In this document: positions 9,226 through 18,520 of the stretch, piece after piece
Layout of the letters: the number at the start of each line of letters is the position of its first letter
Numbering within the stretch: position 1 is the stretch's first letter
NCBI GenBank assembly: GCA_037127915.1
Contig: JBAXXL010000014.1
Span: forward strand, 23,496-87,495
Source of the DNA: JBAXXL01 sp037127915
GTDB lineage: Bacteria; Bacteroidota; Ignavibacteria; Kapaibacteriales; UBA2268
Length of the DNA stretch: 64,000 bases
Direction of reading: 5' to 3'
The notes under the pieces: model-generated
Database searches by the model: none
What the model saw: only the letters and a program-made list of their open reading frames with translations
What the model was told of the DNA's origin: nothing
Translations under genes and position numbers: made by a program

Positions 9226-10242
9226 ATGAAAATTGCCATTTTAGCACCAATTTCCTGGCGGACACCTCCACGGAAGTACGGTCCTTGGGAACAAGTTGCT
9301 TCCAATATTGCAGAAGGGTTGGTAGAAAATGGAATTGATGTTACGCTATTTGCAACAGGAGATTCTATTACTCAAGGAAAGTTGGATTATGTTTCCGAAA
9401 AGTCATATTCCGAGGATGCGGAAATGGATCCAAAAGTATGGGAATGTCTTCATATAAGCCATTTAATGGAGCAAGCTGATAAATTTGATTTGATTCATAA
9501 TAATTACGACTTCCTACCGCTCACTTATTCGCGATTGATTAAAACACCTATGCTCACAACAATTCACGGCTTTTCATCAAAAAAAATAATTGAAGTGTAT
9601 AAAAGATATAATGATACAAATTCCTATGTCTCAATCAGCAATTCTGATAGAAGTCCGGAACTTGATTATATGGCAACTGTTTATAACGGCATAAATACTG
9701 ATGGATTCACATTTAACGCCAAGCCGAAAGATTATCTACTCTTTTTCGGAAGAATTCATCCCGAAAAAGGCACTTTTGAATCTATTCAGATAGCCAAACA
9801 AAGCGGAAGAAAATTAATTATTGCCGGTTTAATTCAGGATCAGCAATATTTTGATAAAAAGATTAAGCCGTTCGTTAATGGTGATGATATTGTGTATCTT
9901 GGTAATGCAGGACCCAAGGAAAGGGATGTACTTTTAAGTGAAGCTTATGCGCTACTACATCCGATAAGTTTTGCTGAACCATTCGGATTAAGTGTAGCGG
10001 AAGCAATGCTTTGCGGTACACCAGTCATTGCATTTAACAAAGGTTCAATGCCTGAATTAATCCAAAATGGAGAGACAGGTTTTTTAGTCAACGATATATA
10101 TGAAGCTATAGCATCTGTAAACAGTATTGATACGATAAATAGACAATTTTGCAATGAATATGCTATTTCGAAATTCAGCCGTCAAAAAATGGTTGAAGGT
10201 TATTTAGAAGTATATAAACAGATATTAAACACAAAAAATTAG
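9226..10242 (+). CDS. GT4 family glycosyltransferase
   Basis: 338 residues, cytoplasmic. It starts MKIAILAPISWRTPPRKYGPW, a common start of GT4 enzymes with a Gly-rich loop for the acceptor; the C-terminal nucleotide-sugar domain starts at LLFFGRIHPEKG, and SFAEPFGLSVAEAM carries the intact E-x7-E motif. The end, GTPVIAFNKGSMPELIQNGETGFLV, is classical for the family. Third in the plus-strand operon; it converges with a second GH130 gene with only 8 bp between the stop codons. Likely a mannosyl- or glucosyltransferase making the mannoside processed by its neighbours; donor and acceptor are not deducible. Confidence 0.85.
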   Translation: MKIAILAPISWRTPPRKYGPWEQVASNIAEGLVENGIDVTLFATGDSITQGKLDYVSEKSYSEDAEMDPKVWECLHISHLMEQADKFDLIHNNYDFLPLTYSRLIKTPMLTTIHGFSSKKIIEVYKRYNDTNSYVSISNSDRSPELDYMATVYNGINTDGFTFNAKPKDYLLFFGRIHPEKGTFESIQIAKQSGRKLIIAGLIQDQQYFDKKIKPFVNGDDIVYLGNAGPKERDVLLSEAYALLHPISFAEPFGLSVAEAMLCGTPVIAFNKGSMPELIQNGETGFLVNDIYEAIASVNSIDTINRQFCNEYAISKFSRQKMVEGYLEVYKQILNTKN

Positions 10243-10250
10243 CAATCAGA

Positions 10251-11741
10251 TTAATCGGTGCATTGACGCTCTTTTGAGTTTTTAAGTTCTGTTAGAAGTT
10301 CATTTATATCGATGGTGGCGTACGACGATGCACAATCGGACATTGCGTAAGGTAAAATTAAATTGCCGTTGTGAATTATCGAGCCGCAAGAATATACTAC
10401 GTTGGGCACATATCCTTCTCTCTCTTCGGCATTTGGTGACAGTAATGGAGTGTCAAGTCTGCCGATTTCGTTTTCAGGATTATTTAAATCGAATAAGGAT
10501 GCACCCAAAACATATTCTCTCATCGGTCCTACTCCATGTGTAATCACCAACCAACCGTCTTCTGTTTCTATAGGAGAACCGCAATTACCCATCTGTACTA
10601 ACTCCCAAGGGAATTTGGGTGACTGAATCATAGTTGCTTCACGCCAAACATTCAAATTATCCGAATAGGCGATATAATTATTCACTCCGTCAATTCGGCA
10701 AAGCATAGCATATTTCCCATTAATTCGCCTTGGGAACATAGCCATTCCTTTGTTATGAGCGATATCACCGTGGATAGCCAATGATTTAAAATGGTAGAAA
10801 TCTTGGGTTACAAGTAATTTTGGTAGTATTGTAACACCGTCGAAGGCTGTATAGGTGGCATAATAAGTTACTTCACCATCGTCGTCAGTGAATTTTACAA
10901 AGCGTGCATCTTCGATACCATTTTTTTCAGTTTCCGAGGTTGGGAATATTACTCTTTCAGAAATAGCGGAGTCTAGCGAGAAATCAAGTTCATAATGAGC
11001 TTTCGCTAACCACATCATTTGGTTCATTATTATTTCATCATTCGGAGTAAGGTTCGCACTTTTTTTAGTATCTTCTACAGCTCGTTTCAAAGCCCCATAC
11101 GTAAAACTATCGCCTAATTTTTCAAGAACAAATAGCGGTGAAATATGATTATCGAAATCGCTCATTTCATCTAACTGTTTAATGAATGAAATCTTATTAT
11201 ATATGTGTTTTTTAATTCTCTCCGCTTCCGCCAGCATTTTGCCGACCGGTTCTATTACCAGATTATTATTTTTATCAATTATAGCGGAGCGAAAAACTAT
11301 GGACGAAATATGTCCTTCGCCCGTAGCTCTAAAGCTGAAAATCAATCTTTTTTCATCGTGACCAACCTCAGATTGATCAGGGTCTTCAACGACAGATGGG
11401 TTGAAAAAGGCGGCCGCTTCGATAGAGTATTCCATCGTGAAATATGAACCGATTAATGCTCGGCGTGTATGGGCAATCTCGCTTTTGTGTATATGCAACT
11501 CTTTAAAGAGATGATCCAATTTATTGAGATTGTTTTCAAATATTGCTGTAATATTCCTATGGCGTCTTGAGTATGAACGAAGAACCTTGCGTAATGTGGT
11601 ATTTATTTCGCTATCGCTCATAGCCAAAACGCTGCGAATCAGATCTTTACCCCTTTCGTCGGTTGTATATAAGAAGCGTGCAATTACTCGTGTAGTATCA
11701 GGTAGGAATTTGCTATCCTTTCTTGTAACGTGAACTTTCAT
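10251..11741 (-). CDS. Long-form GH130 mannoside phosphorylase-like enzyme
   Basis: 496 residues with an extra N-terminal helical domain (about 1-130) before the GH130 propeller. The catalytic region reads NGIEDARFVKF, where EDAR replaces the more common EDPR; further family motifs are MAMFPRRINGKY, MGNCGSPIETEDGWLVITHGVGP and GYVPNVVYSCG. Long GH130 forms include beta-1,2-mannobiose or oligosaccharide phosphorylases. No signal peptide. It is transcribed toward the GT4/GH130/GT4 operon, so both units are probably linked in function though separately expressed. Specificity is inference. Confidence 0.85.
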   Translation of the reverse strand: MKVHVTRKDSKFLPDTTRVIARFLYTTDERGKDLIRSVLAMSDSEINTTLRKVLRSYSRRHRNITAIFENNLNKLDHLFKELHIHKSEIAHTRRALIGSYFTMEYSIEAAAFFNPSVVEDPDQSEVGHDEKRLIFSFRATGEGHISSIVFRSAIIDKNNNLVIEPVGKMLAEAERIKKHIYNKISFIKQLDEMSDFDNHISPLFVLEKLGDSFTYGALKRAVEDTKKSANLTPNDEIIMNQMMWLAKAHYELDFSLDSAISERVIFPTSETEKNGIEDARFVKFTDDDGEVTYYATYTAFDGVTILPKLLVTQDFYHFKSLAIHGDIAHNKGMAMFPRRINGKYAMLCRIDGVNNYIAYSDNLNVWREATMIQSPKFPWELVQMGNCGSPIETEDGWLVITHGVGPMREYVLGASLFDLNNPENEIGRLDTPLLSPNAEEREGYVPNVVYSCGSIIHNGNLILPYAMSDCASSYATIDINELLTELKNSKERQCTD

Positions 11742-11938
11742 TTATTAAAATCTTTTATTTTTAAAGAGATGTTTAGATAATGGAGACTATTTATTAGACG
11801 GCAAAACGTAAACGGATTTTCTGTAATCACGTGTATAATTGGTTTTTATTTCAATCTTGTTAACCCTGCGCATTCCAAAACCCCGAAAGACTGACACAAA
11901 AATGACCTCGGTAGAGGTCAAATATTTTTAGAAAAATC

Positions 11939-12009
11939 CAAAAAAAAAGAGCCAAGCGAAACTCTTGGCTCGTGATTGGAGAAACTGTCGAGGACAGTTA
12001 TAAACATTC
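11939..12009 (-). repeat. Two-hairpin intergenic repeat, copy 1
   Basis: A run of A, then GAGCCAAG / CTTGGCTC (11949-11971), then ACTGTC / GACAGT (11984-11998), ending TATAAACATTC. The same arrangement recurs at 21113-21177 at the end of acr3. Read on the minus strand, the first hairpin is followed by a T-run, so it can act as a terminator. Confidence 0.8.
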
Positions 12010-12048
12010 ATTTTGTTGTATACTTATTAGATTTTAATCTAACATAAA

Positions 12049-12080
12049 AAAAGCAGATTCCGAAGAATCTGCCTAAGTGT
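12049..12080 (-). terminator. Rho-independent terminator
   Basis: On the minus strand: GCAGATTC, loop TTCG, GAATCTGC, then a run of T, starting about 35 bp past the stop of the 1031-residue protein. The stable UUCG-type loop and the T-tract make this a strong call. Confidence 0.85.
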
Positions 12081-12107
12081 TTTTTTTAATTATGTAGTTT
12101 TTTTTTA

Positions 12108-15100
12108 TCAAATTCTCAACGATAGGTTTGTCCTAAGCAGAAACTCACCGTAATTGTTTGCTGTTAATAGAAATTCGTTGTATGTTGTACGCTCTAAACG
12201 CAAATCAAAATCAATTTTATTGGATACTCTAATTGTGGTGTTGGCATAGAATCCTAAACGCTCGTCCTTTTTACGTTCCGACGCGAAGCTTAAACCTCCA
12301 CCCACAGCTATTACTTCACTTAGCGGTGCTGAAGCAGTGATTTCAATATTTTGCAACATTGTATATCCATTCACGTTTTGTGTCTCAATTATTCCGGCAT
12401 TTACACCTACTGTCAACGGCAATCTAAAGCTTATCATCTCGCCAATCATATAGCTTGTTGTACTGTACCTGCCAAGAGGGTTTATCGTATGAAGTTTCTG
12501 CCCAACAACTGATAGCGTTGTCGAGAGCATCGTCTTTTTTCCAATTTTGAATGTATAGCCGCTCATAGCCATAAAAACTGTTATATTATTATCAATTTTA
12601 AGTAAATTATCTTTCGCATCATTAATCTGCTGAGTAGGCGAATATGATAAACGCAAGTAAGGAATTTTCGGGAAGTTTATTCCAAGATTCAAACTATAGG
12701 AAGTTACAGTCGTTGTTGAAGATTTCCAATCGATTAAATTATCTTTGAAATTTCTGTAAAATGAACTGAATGTAACATGGTTTTTAAACAGTTTTTGGTC
12801 GAACTTTCCTTCAAAGCCGAATTGGTCGGAGCGAAGATTCGGAACACCCAGCGATGCATAACCCGGTCCAACCATTTTTATTCCTGCTGAGATTTTGGTA
12901 GCCGATTTATCATTTACATAAACCAAACGTCCCGAATAGACAAAATCAACCGACGAACTCAAACGCGGTGTTGCTATAGCGGTTAATTCAGAAGGAATCG
13001 AAGGACTAATGAACTCCGGCGCACGTGTGTCGCGTGTTAGCAATGATATAGAGCCTTCACCCTCTACAAAAAGTTGAGAGCCAATCAAATTCAATTTCGT
13101 ATCCATTCCGAAGACATAATTTTCACGAGCGGTGAGCATTTGGTTTGTTGGAGCTAAAGTTATAGAACCGCCGTCATCAACAGCATACATTCCATTGAAA
13201 AATAGATGTGTACCCTCCTTCTTCCCTATTCCGATTCGTCCGGCGTAAATATCGCGCCTGAAAGCTATATTGTCAATAGGACGCTGGTTTTTCTGAGCTG
13301 TAAAAGCTGTGTAAAATATACCGGGGTTAAGTTCAATATTCAATCCCGTTACCGGTACACCATTAAGCATATATTCCGAATATGAAGGATAATTTGTACC
13401 AACGCCAAATTGGCGAACGCTCATAAATAATTTTTCAACTCCCGAGATAGAAGCATATTGTTTCAGGTTTTCAGTCAGATTTTTTGGATCGCGAAGTTTT
13501 TTCAATTCATCAGCATTGAATTTCTTCAAGGAATCTAACTCAATTTCGCTCATATTGCGAATCTGATTCAGCTTTTCGGCTTTCAGTGCTTTTGCCCTCT
13601 CGATTTCCGCCTTTCCAGCATTTCCAAGCTTGTCAAGTTCATCTTTACTTAGTGCTTTTGCAGAATCCAATCCCTTTTGGCTTAGATTGCGAACTTTTGT
13701 TATTTCATCCATTTTGAGCGATTTCCCCGCTTCTAATTCTGATACCGCATCCTGTAAACGTGTCGCCAGCCCTTGCCGCATAGATTCAAAATCAAAATTA
13801 AATCTGATGCTGTTCATATTTTGCCGGCTCGAGTCCTGCTGTGTGGAATACAATCCTGAAACAGAGAAAGGAAGCCCATAAAGCTTGATACCCGGGTTTA
13901 CGTAAGCATTGAAGTAATTCCTCGGCACTTCGGAGTAGGAGCCAACACGGCTCGCTAATTGCCCTTCTAAGCTTGCACTGCCATAAAAGGCAATTGGTAT
14001 AACCGTTTGTTTGGAATTGCTCCCGCTTGTTGGTTCGGCACCTTGAAATCCTGAATTTATTGAGTAGTTCGGATAAGAATAAGGATAACTATAACCTTGC
14101 GTATTGTTGCCATACATTGTTGGCTGGTTGAAACCCAAGTTGCGGTTTGAATTGCCGGAATAATTAAATTCATCTGGATATACCTTTCCGTCAGCACCAT
14201 AATCAATACCGTTTTCTCTATTATTATATCCTGATTGATTGCCTTCAATCGTAAATGAGCGCGATTCGCTTTCCTGAATCAAACTACCATTTAGGTAAAC
14301 ATCTATTCCCCAAGCATATCTTGCACCTGGTCGCAATCTTCGGGCAGCAGCTGGAACTTGCACCATGCTGGTTGGGATATTCGCTATTATCAATGTGTTG
14401 AGATTGGACTTCATTGCATCATAAGCAGACTGGTATCCAAATATCTCCACTAATTTCAGTGTATAGCTTACTTTTGCTCCATAAGGTAATGGTGCCGGTG
14501 GCAACCAATTAAATGTAATTATACCACCGATACAAGGTATTGAACCGTTGCTGCTTATAGTACTAGTCTGACCAACAATATTAGTTGATCGTTGTACTGG
14601 TGCACCGGCTGTTTCTTTTTTTGTTGGTTCATCAACTTTATTCATCTGTCTTGTAAATATTGCATCGCTTGATTCATCTTCATTTACAGTAGGTTGTTCC
14701 CAAGCTTCCGGGTAACTAAACGAAGCACCGTCTTCGGGATAAAGCAAATCCACCTGAGTCAGGTTCCTCACATAAGTTTGCATACACATCTCGCCCAGAA
14801 CTCTATCGCTGTAGGAATCGTAAACGGTGATGCAGATGTCATAATCTCCCGAGGGAACTGTGCCGACATTATTTATTACATCGGAATAACGTGAATTTGA
14901 TTCCAGCACTTTGAGCGGAGCCAATTCACGGCTGTTTACAATCTTTAAACCCGGCGGAAGATTGAAAATGGTGGTTTTCACCATTACTATATTGCCGTTT
15001 TGCCTTTCGGTAGCCCGTCCTATAAGATATACTTTATAGTTCTCACGCGTCGGGTTCATAAGCGTTACGTTCCACATATTCTCTAATTTGAATTGTGTGG

Positions 15101-15203
15101 TTGGCGGTGCGGTAAACGTAACCACAACTTGTGCATTTGTAACTATTGTACAGAAAAAGCATAAAGCAAATCCAAATATCAGAGTTTGTATTTTAATTTT
15201 CAT
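12108..15203 (-). CDS. Large envelope protein with hendecad repeats and predicted C-terminal outer-membrane barrel
   Basis: 1031 residues from the ATG at 15203, which gives a clean signal peptide ending CTIVTNAQ (longer frames start with GTG or add an unlikely leader). N-terminal module (about 25-165): beta-rich, starting VVVTFTAPPTTQFKLENMWNV, homologous to the start of the 541-residue protein at 18521. Next comes an Fn3-like part (PEDGAS..., RLRPGARYAWGIDVY), then a Gly/Asn/Tyr-rich linker. Residues 499-575 are seven consecutive 11-residue helical repeats. The last 450 residues are alternating amphipathic strands ending LLRTNLSLRI, typical of an outer-membrane beta barrel. Function unknown; transport or anchoring at the surface is a guess. 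Confidence 0.75.
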   Translation of the reverse strand: MKIKIQTLIFGFALCFFCTIVTNAQVVVTFTAPPTTQFKLENMWNVTLMNPTRENYKVYLIGRATERQNGNIVMVKTTIFNLPPGLKIVNSRELAPLKVLESNSRYSDVINNVGTVPSGDYDICITVYDSYSDRVLGEMCMQTYVRNLTQVDLLYPEDGASFSYPEAWEQPTVNEDESSDAIFTRQMNKVDEPTKKETAGAPVQRSTNIVGQTSTISSNGSIPCIGGIITFNWLPPAPLPYGAKVSYTLKLVEIFGYQSAYDAMKSNLNTLIIANIPTSMVQVPAAARRLRPGARYAWGIDVYLNGSLIQESESRSFTIEGNQSGYNNRENGIDYGADGKVYPDEFNYSGNSNRNLGFNQPTMYGNNTQGYSYPYSYPNYSINSGFQGAEPTSGSNSKQTVIPIAFYGSASLEGQLASRVGSYSEVPRNYFNAYVNPGIKLYGLPFSVSGLYSTQQDSSRQNMNSIRFNFDFESMRQGLATRLQDAVSELEAGKSLKMDEITKVRNLSQKGLDSAKALSKDELDKLGNAGKAEIERAKALKAEKLNQIRNMSEIELDSLKKFNADELKKLRDPKNLTENLKQYASISGVEKLFMSVRQFGVGTNYPSYSEYMLNGVPVTGLNIELNPGIFYTAFTAQKNQRPIDNIAFRRDIYAGRIGIGKKEGTHLFFNGMYAVDDGGSITLAPTNQMLTARENYVFGMDTKLNLIGSQLFVEGEGSISLLTRDTRAPEFISPSIPSELTAIATPRLSSSVDFVYSGRLVYVNDKSATKISAGIKMVGPGYASLGVPNLRSDQFGFEGKFDQKLFKNHVTFSSFYRNFKDNLIDWKSSTTTVTSYSLNLGINFPKIPYLRLSYSPTQQINDAKDNLLKIDNNITVFMAMSGYTFKIGKKTMLSTTLSVVGQKLHTINPLGRYSTTSYMIGEMISFRLPLTVGVNAGIIETQNVNGYTMLQNIEITASAPLSEVIAVGGGLSFASERKKDERLGFYANTTIRVSNKIDFDLRLERTTYNEFLLTANNYGEFLLRTNLSLRI
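13479..13709 (-). repeat. Seven tandem 11-residue (hendecad) helical repeats
   Basis: The translation divides exactly into seven 11-mers, among them DEITKVRNLSQ, DELDKLGNAGK and EKLNQIRNMSE, with hydrophobic residues at positions 3, 6 and 9. It predicts a continuous charged helix or right-handed coiled coil between the soluble domains and the barrel. Confidence 0.85.
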
Positions 15204-15302
15204 ATTTCTCTTTTTAAATAATTTGAACATTGTTATTGATATTATTAAAAATGCTATTATGTTGATATTTCTCACTTCTAATAATTATATTATTGATTCA
15301 AA

Positions 15303-15336
15303 TTAAATGCCGACTTTATTCTAAGCCGGCATTTAA
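15303..15336 (-). terminator. Hairpin terminator after the cysteine-rich protein gene
   Basis: TTAAATGCCG (303-312) pairs with CGGCATTTAA (327-336), 11 bp past the stop at 15348 on the minus strand. The following tract is AT-rich but not a pure U-run. Confidence 0.65.
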
Positions 15337-15347
15337 TGATTTAGTAT

Positions 15348-18300
15348 TTATTTTGCTTTAAATTTAATTATATATTTCTGACAAACATTATTACCACATT
15401 TAACTGTGAATTCATGAACCCATGTTAGACCAGAAATTGTCATAATTGAAGTATTATATGGATAATTGTTTGGCAACTCAACTGATGGCAGTGTTAAATG
15501 AGGTGTACCATCACCCTTTGTAATTGTACACAACCAAGTCACTTTACATACAGCATTTGAATAACTACAATTATGTTTAGCAATTAAATATACATTTCCT
15601 GGTTGAAAAGGAGTCAGTTCAATAACTTCACCTTGGTAATTATTTAAAACAATTACTCCTTCAGTACCATCTGGTTTTGTCCACTTAATAATTCCTGGTT
15701 CCCAAGAACCGCAACTGCAAGAACTTGCAATTGTTACATTAAACTTAAATGGTGGACAATCTTGTGTCCCACATATTGCTGTGATTATTACTGTATATGT
15801 ACCAGGTTGTGTAAAATTAAATGAGAAGGTCGAACCAGGACCGTTCCCAGTTGCTGGACCTTGTACTTCCCATTTGTAAGTAGCTTGACAATTCGGAGGT
15901 GCTGGGTTGCAAATATGTAGTGGAGACATAAACTGATATGTACCAGGTGCTGGCAAAGAAATATTACCTCCGTTTATAGCATTTCCTGCAACCTGACCTG
16001 AACCATAAAGAATTAGCATAGGTTTACCTGTTAACCATCCTGAACCTTTGCAATTACAATCTACAGGTTTAATTATCACAGTGATTATACAAGGTTCACA
16101 TCGATGAGAACCACAGTATGGAGTAATAGTAACAGTATAAGTACCAGGTTGAGAAAAATTGAAATCAAAAGGTTTACCAGTACCATTACCAATAACAGGT
16201 CCGGAAACGTTCCATCTATAAATAGTATGACAAGTTGAAGGAGTACAATAATAGTCACCAATACTAATATGAAGAGATTGAGGACCATCGTAGGTAATTG
16301 AGCCGTTACAAGCAACAGGTCTCGGCTTTGAACTTAATGGAGTTTGAGGATTTATTCCAAGATACATATAGTTTCCGCTCCATTTGCCACAATGACATTC
16401 GGAATCATTTATTACAACTGTTACAATGCAAGGATCACATTGCTGTGTTCCACAAGAAGGTGTAATTGTAACAGTATAAGTTCCAATTTGGGAAAAATTG
16501 AAAGTAAATGGTTTTCCAGTTCCTGAGCCTGTAACCGGACCCTGAACCATCCATTGATAAGTAGCAGTACATGTATTTGGAATACAGGAGAAATTAGGTA
16601 CAGAAAAGACATATTCTCCTTTCGTCAAAGTTATAGTTCCTCCGCAATTTACCGGTGTTCCGATTACCGGCCTTGTTCGTGAATTATTATCATTAGGTGG
16701 TGGATTAATTATTAAACTATCTCTATTTATTATTCCTATTACATGGATTGGATTATTATCCCAACCTCCACAATTACAAGTAGTTGAAGAAGGATAACAT
16801 AAAATCTGTTCACAAACATTACAATTTATGTCTTTAACTCTGACTTTTATGCAGAACCAGAAATTCACACTACAGCAAGAAACATTAATTACAGATGGTG
16901 GTAGAACTGAAAAGTTTACTGTATTGTTTAGCAGAGATGGTGTTCCTGGTACCCATGAAAGAACATGTGAATTGTTTTGATTAGTAACCAGATTCAAGGA
17001 TGCAAGGTTGTTAGTAGTTGTATTCATATAGCCAATATGACCTCCAGATGCATCCATATTTACTGGCTGGCAGCCAGGTTCGCTATAAGTTGCATGATAA
17101 TCAGCCATTGAAACTTCAACCTCCTGAATTGGTACACTTCCCCCATTCAAATTCAAACTGAATATACCATTAGATTCGGTAAGGGATGCAGTAAAATTAG
17201 GAATATTACAGCATAGATCAGATGAATCCGGGCAAATAAACATATAGTCATTGTTTTGACTTGGTTTAACACCAGAGGAAGAACTTCCAATTATAATATT
17301 TGTCAAAGGGAATGTACCTAACATTGGATGTCCAATGATCTTATAGTCAAACCCATTAAGAGATGTATTTAATGAGTTAGTATTTGCGGTATTTAGTTGA
17401 AAACAATATAAATTACCTGAAGTTAATGAAGGACTACTCAATGTGTTAACAACTACGCCATTTTGAATCAACTCTAAATCCACTGTTAATGCAGGATTAT
17501 TTCCGTTTGGCAAAGTATAATCCAAACATATCTGACCAGGAATTTCACAAGTGTCACTTTGGCTCTGATTAAGATTAATTGTACCTTCAGGATTCGGCCA
17601 ATCACAAGGTAAACAGATATTATCTAAATATGCATAAGCAAAATGTCCACCCCAATTACAATCTCTGACTTCAAATGTAATCCTTACAGTTTTTCCAATT
17701 ATTGAGCTTAAATCGAAAGTAAAACAATTCCAGGGTTTATAGACAACTGTATCGTTATATTCTTGGATGCCAGAATGAATTAAACTTGGATGATTACTTA
17801 CCAATACATTACTTCCACCACCTAGATCAATAAGGTTTGAATAATCAGTACCATCAACATCTATAATTTCAACCTTAAAGTATGGTTTAATTGATAGACC
17901 ATGATCTTGGGGATCATTCATTACCAATGCATAACTAAAAGAAAAGGAAGAATTTGTTGATGTAATTAATACATTATTTTTTACAATTCTTTCCTTTCCA
18001 TAGTCTCTGAGTGCATTTCCAAGTCTCAATGATTTCGTATTACCGACTGGATAAGAATAAACTTTGTTTAATAAAGAACCCACTATTTCATCATTGCCAG
18101 CACTTTGCACCTGGTGATGAACTTGTGTACCATGTGCTGGTGTCGAATTATTAGGTCCAAAAGTTCCTGTATTCAACATAGTATTTCCGCTAACATAAGT
18201 AGGAGAACCTCCTCCCCAGAAAAACTCCCAATCACTTTCAGTGACTCCTTCTTCGAAAGTACCGTTTGAACATAAATCATTAGCACTTCTATTGTTAAGA

Positions 18301-18509
18301 GATTTGTAAAACTTCTGATCTGCTAAGTATTCCTCTTTCATTAGCTTAAAATACTGTTCAAATGTTAATTTAAACTCAGGATGTTTACCATCCTTTTTAA
18401 TTCCATCATATTCCTTTTGAACAGTTTGCTTGAAATTTTTAGGCAAATCTTGTCCATTAGCAACTATTGCCATGAAAAGAATTATTATAATTATTAATAT
18501 ATTTTTCAT
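15348..18509 (-). CDS. Large secreted cysteine-rich protein with four PKD-like repeats
   Basis: 1053 residues with a signal peptide (MKNILIIIIILFMAIVANGQ). Residues about 75-300 form a jelly-roll-like region (SDWEFFWGGGSPTYVSGN..., HFAYAYLDNICLPC). A middle module (about 430-570) is rich in paired cysteines (CCNIPNF, CCSVNFWFCIKV, CNVCEQILC) and resembles the C-terminal module of the 541-residue neighbour. Residues about 575-1053 are four repeats, the first three each with CxCxxxW or a close variant, a WxVxGPxxGxGxG core and GTYTVTITPxCGxxxCxPC; the fourth is diverged. No YPNP sorting domain is seen at the end, so the secretion route is unclear. It is 11 bp downstream of the 541-residue gene, probably in the same operon. 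Structural or adhesive surface role is inferred. Confidence 0.75.
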   Translation of the reverse strand: MKNILIIIIILFMAIVANGQDLPKNFKQTVQKEYDGIKKDGKHPEFKLTFEQYFKLMKEEYLADQKFYKSLNNRSANDLCSNGTFEEGVTESDWEFFWGGGSPTYVSGNTMLNTGTFGPNNSTPAHGTQVHHQVQSAGNDEIVGSLLNKVYSYPVGNTKSLRLGNALRDYGKERIVKNNVLITSTNSSFSFSYALVMNDPQDHGLSIKPYFKVEIIDVDGTDYSNLIDLGGGSNVLVSNHPSLIHSGIQEYNDTVVYKPWNCFTFDLSSIIGKTVRITFEVRDCNWGGHFAYAYLDNICLPCDWPNPEGTINLNQSQSDTCEIPGQICLDYTLPNGNNPALTVDLELIQNGVVVNTLSSPSLTSGNLYCFQLNTANTNSLNTSLNGFDYKIIGHPMLGTFPLTNIIIGSSSSGVKPSQNNDYMFICPDSSDLCCNIPNFTASLTESNGIFSLNLNGGSVPIQEVEVSMADYHATYSEPGCQPVNMDASGGHIGYMNTTTNNLASLNLVTNQNNSHVLSWVPGTPSLLNNTVNFSVLPPSVINVSCCSVNFWFCIKVRVKDINCNVCEQILCYPSSTTCNCGGWDNNPIHVIGIINRDSLIINPPPNDNNSRTRPVIGTPVNCGGTITLTKGEYVFSVPNFSCIPNTCTATYQWMVQGPVTGSGTGKPFTFNFSQIGTYTVTITPSCGTQQCDPCIVTVVINDSECHCGKWSGNYMYLGINPQTPLSSKPRPVACNGSITYDGPQSLHISIGDYYCTPSTCHTIYRWNVSGPVIGNGTGKPFDFNFSQPGTYTVTITPYCGSHRCEPCIITVIIKPVDCNCKGSGWLTGKPMLILYGSGQVAGNAINGGNISLPAPGTYQFMSPLHICNPAPPNCQATYKWEVQGPATGNGPGSTFSFNFTQPGTYTVIITAICGTQDCPPFKFNVTIASSCSCGSWEPGIIKWTKPDGTEGVIVLNNYQGEVIELTPFQPGNVYLIAKHNCSYSNAVCKVTWLCTITKGDGTPHLTLPSVELPNNYPYNTSIMTISGLTWVHEFTVKCGNNVCQKYIIKFKAK
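15351..16790 (-). repeat. Four tandem cysteine-rich PKD-like coding repeats
   Basis: Repeat boundaries fall near 16790, 16405, 16045 and 15720, each opened by a Cys-x-Cys pair. Repeats 1 and 2 are close at the protein level (GKPFTFNFSQIGTYTVTITP versus GKPFDFNFSQPGTYTVTITP); repeats 3 and 4 diverge progressively. Confidence 0.85.
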
Positions 18510-18520
18510 GATTGCATTCC

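Larger units (their letters stand above)
11742..12107. other. Intergenic region with several hairpins
   Basis: It holds a 7-bp hairpin at 11903-11920 (TGACCTC, loop GGTA, GAGGTCA), the two-hairpin repeat at 11939-12009, and the terminator at 12049-12080. It also contains the promoter side of the GH130 gene that starts at 11741. Confidence 0.6.

Noticed and set aside
15351..16790. CRISPR-like periodicity
   Set aside because: The 325-385 bp period is a coding repeat in a secreted protein; there are no short repeats with spacers, and no cas genes in the window.
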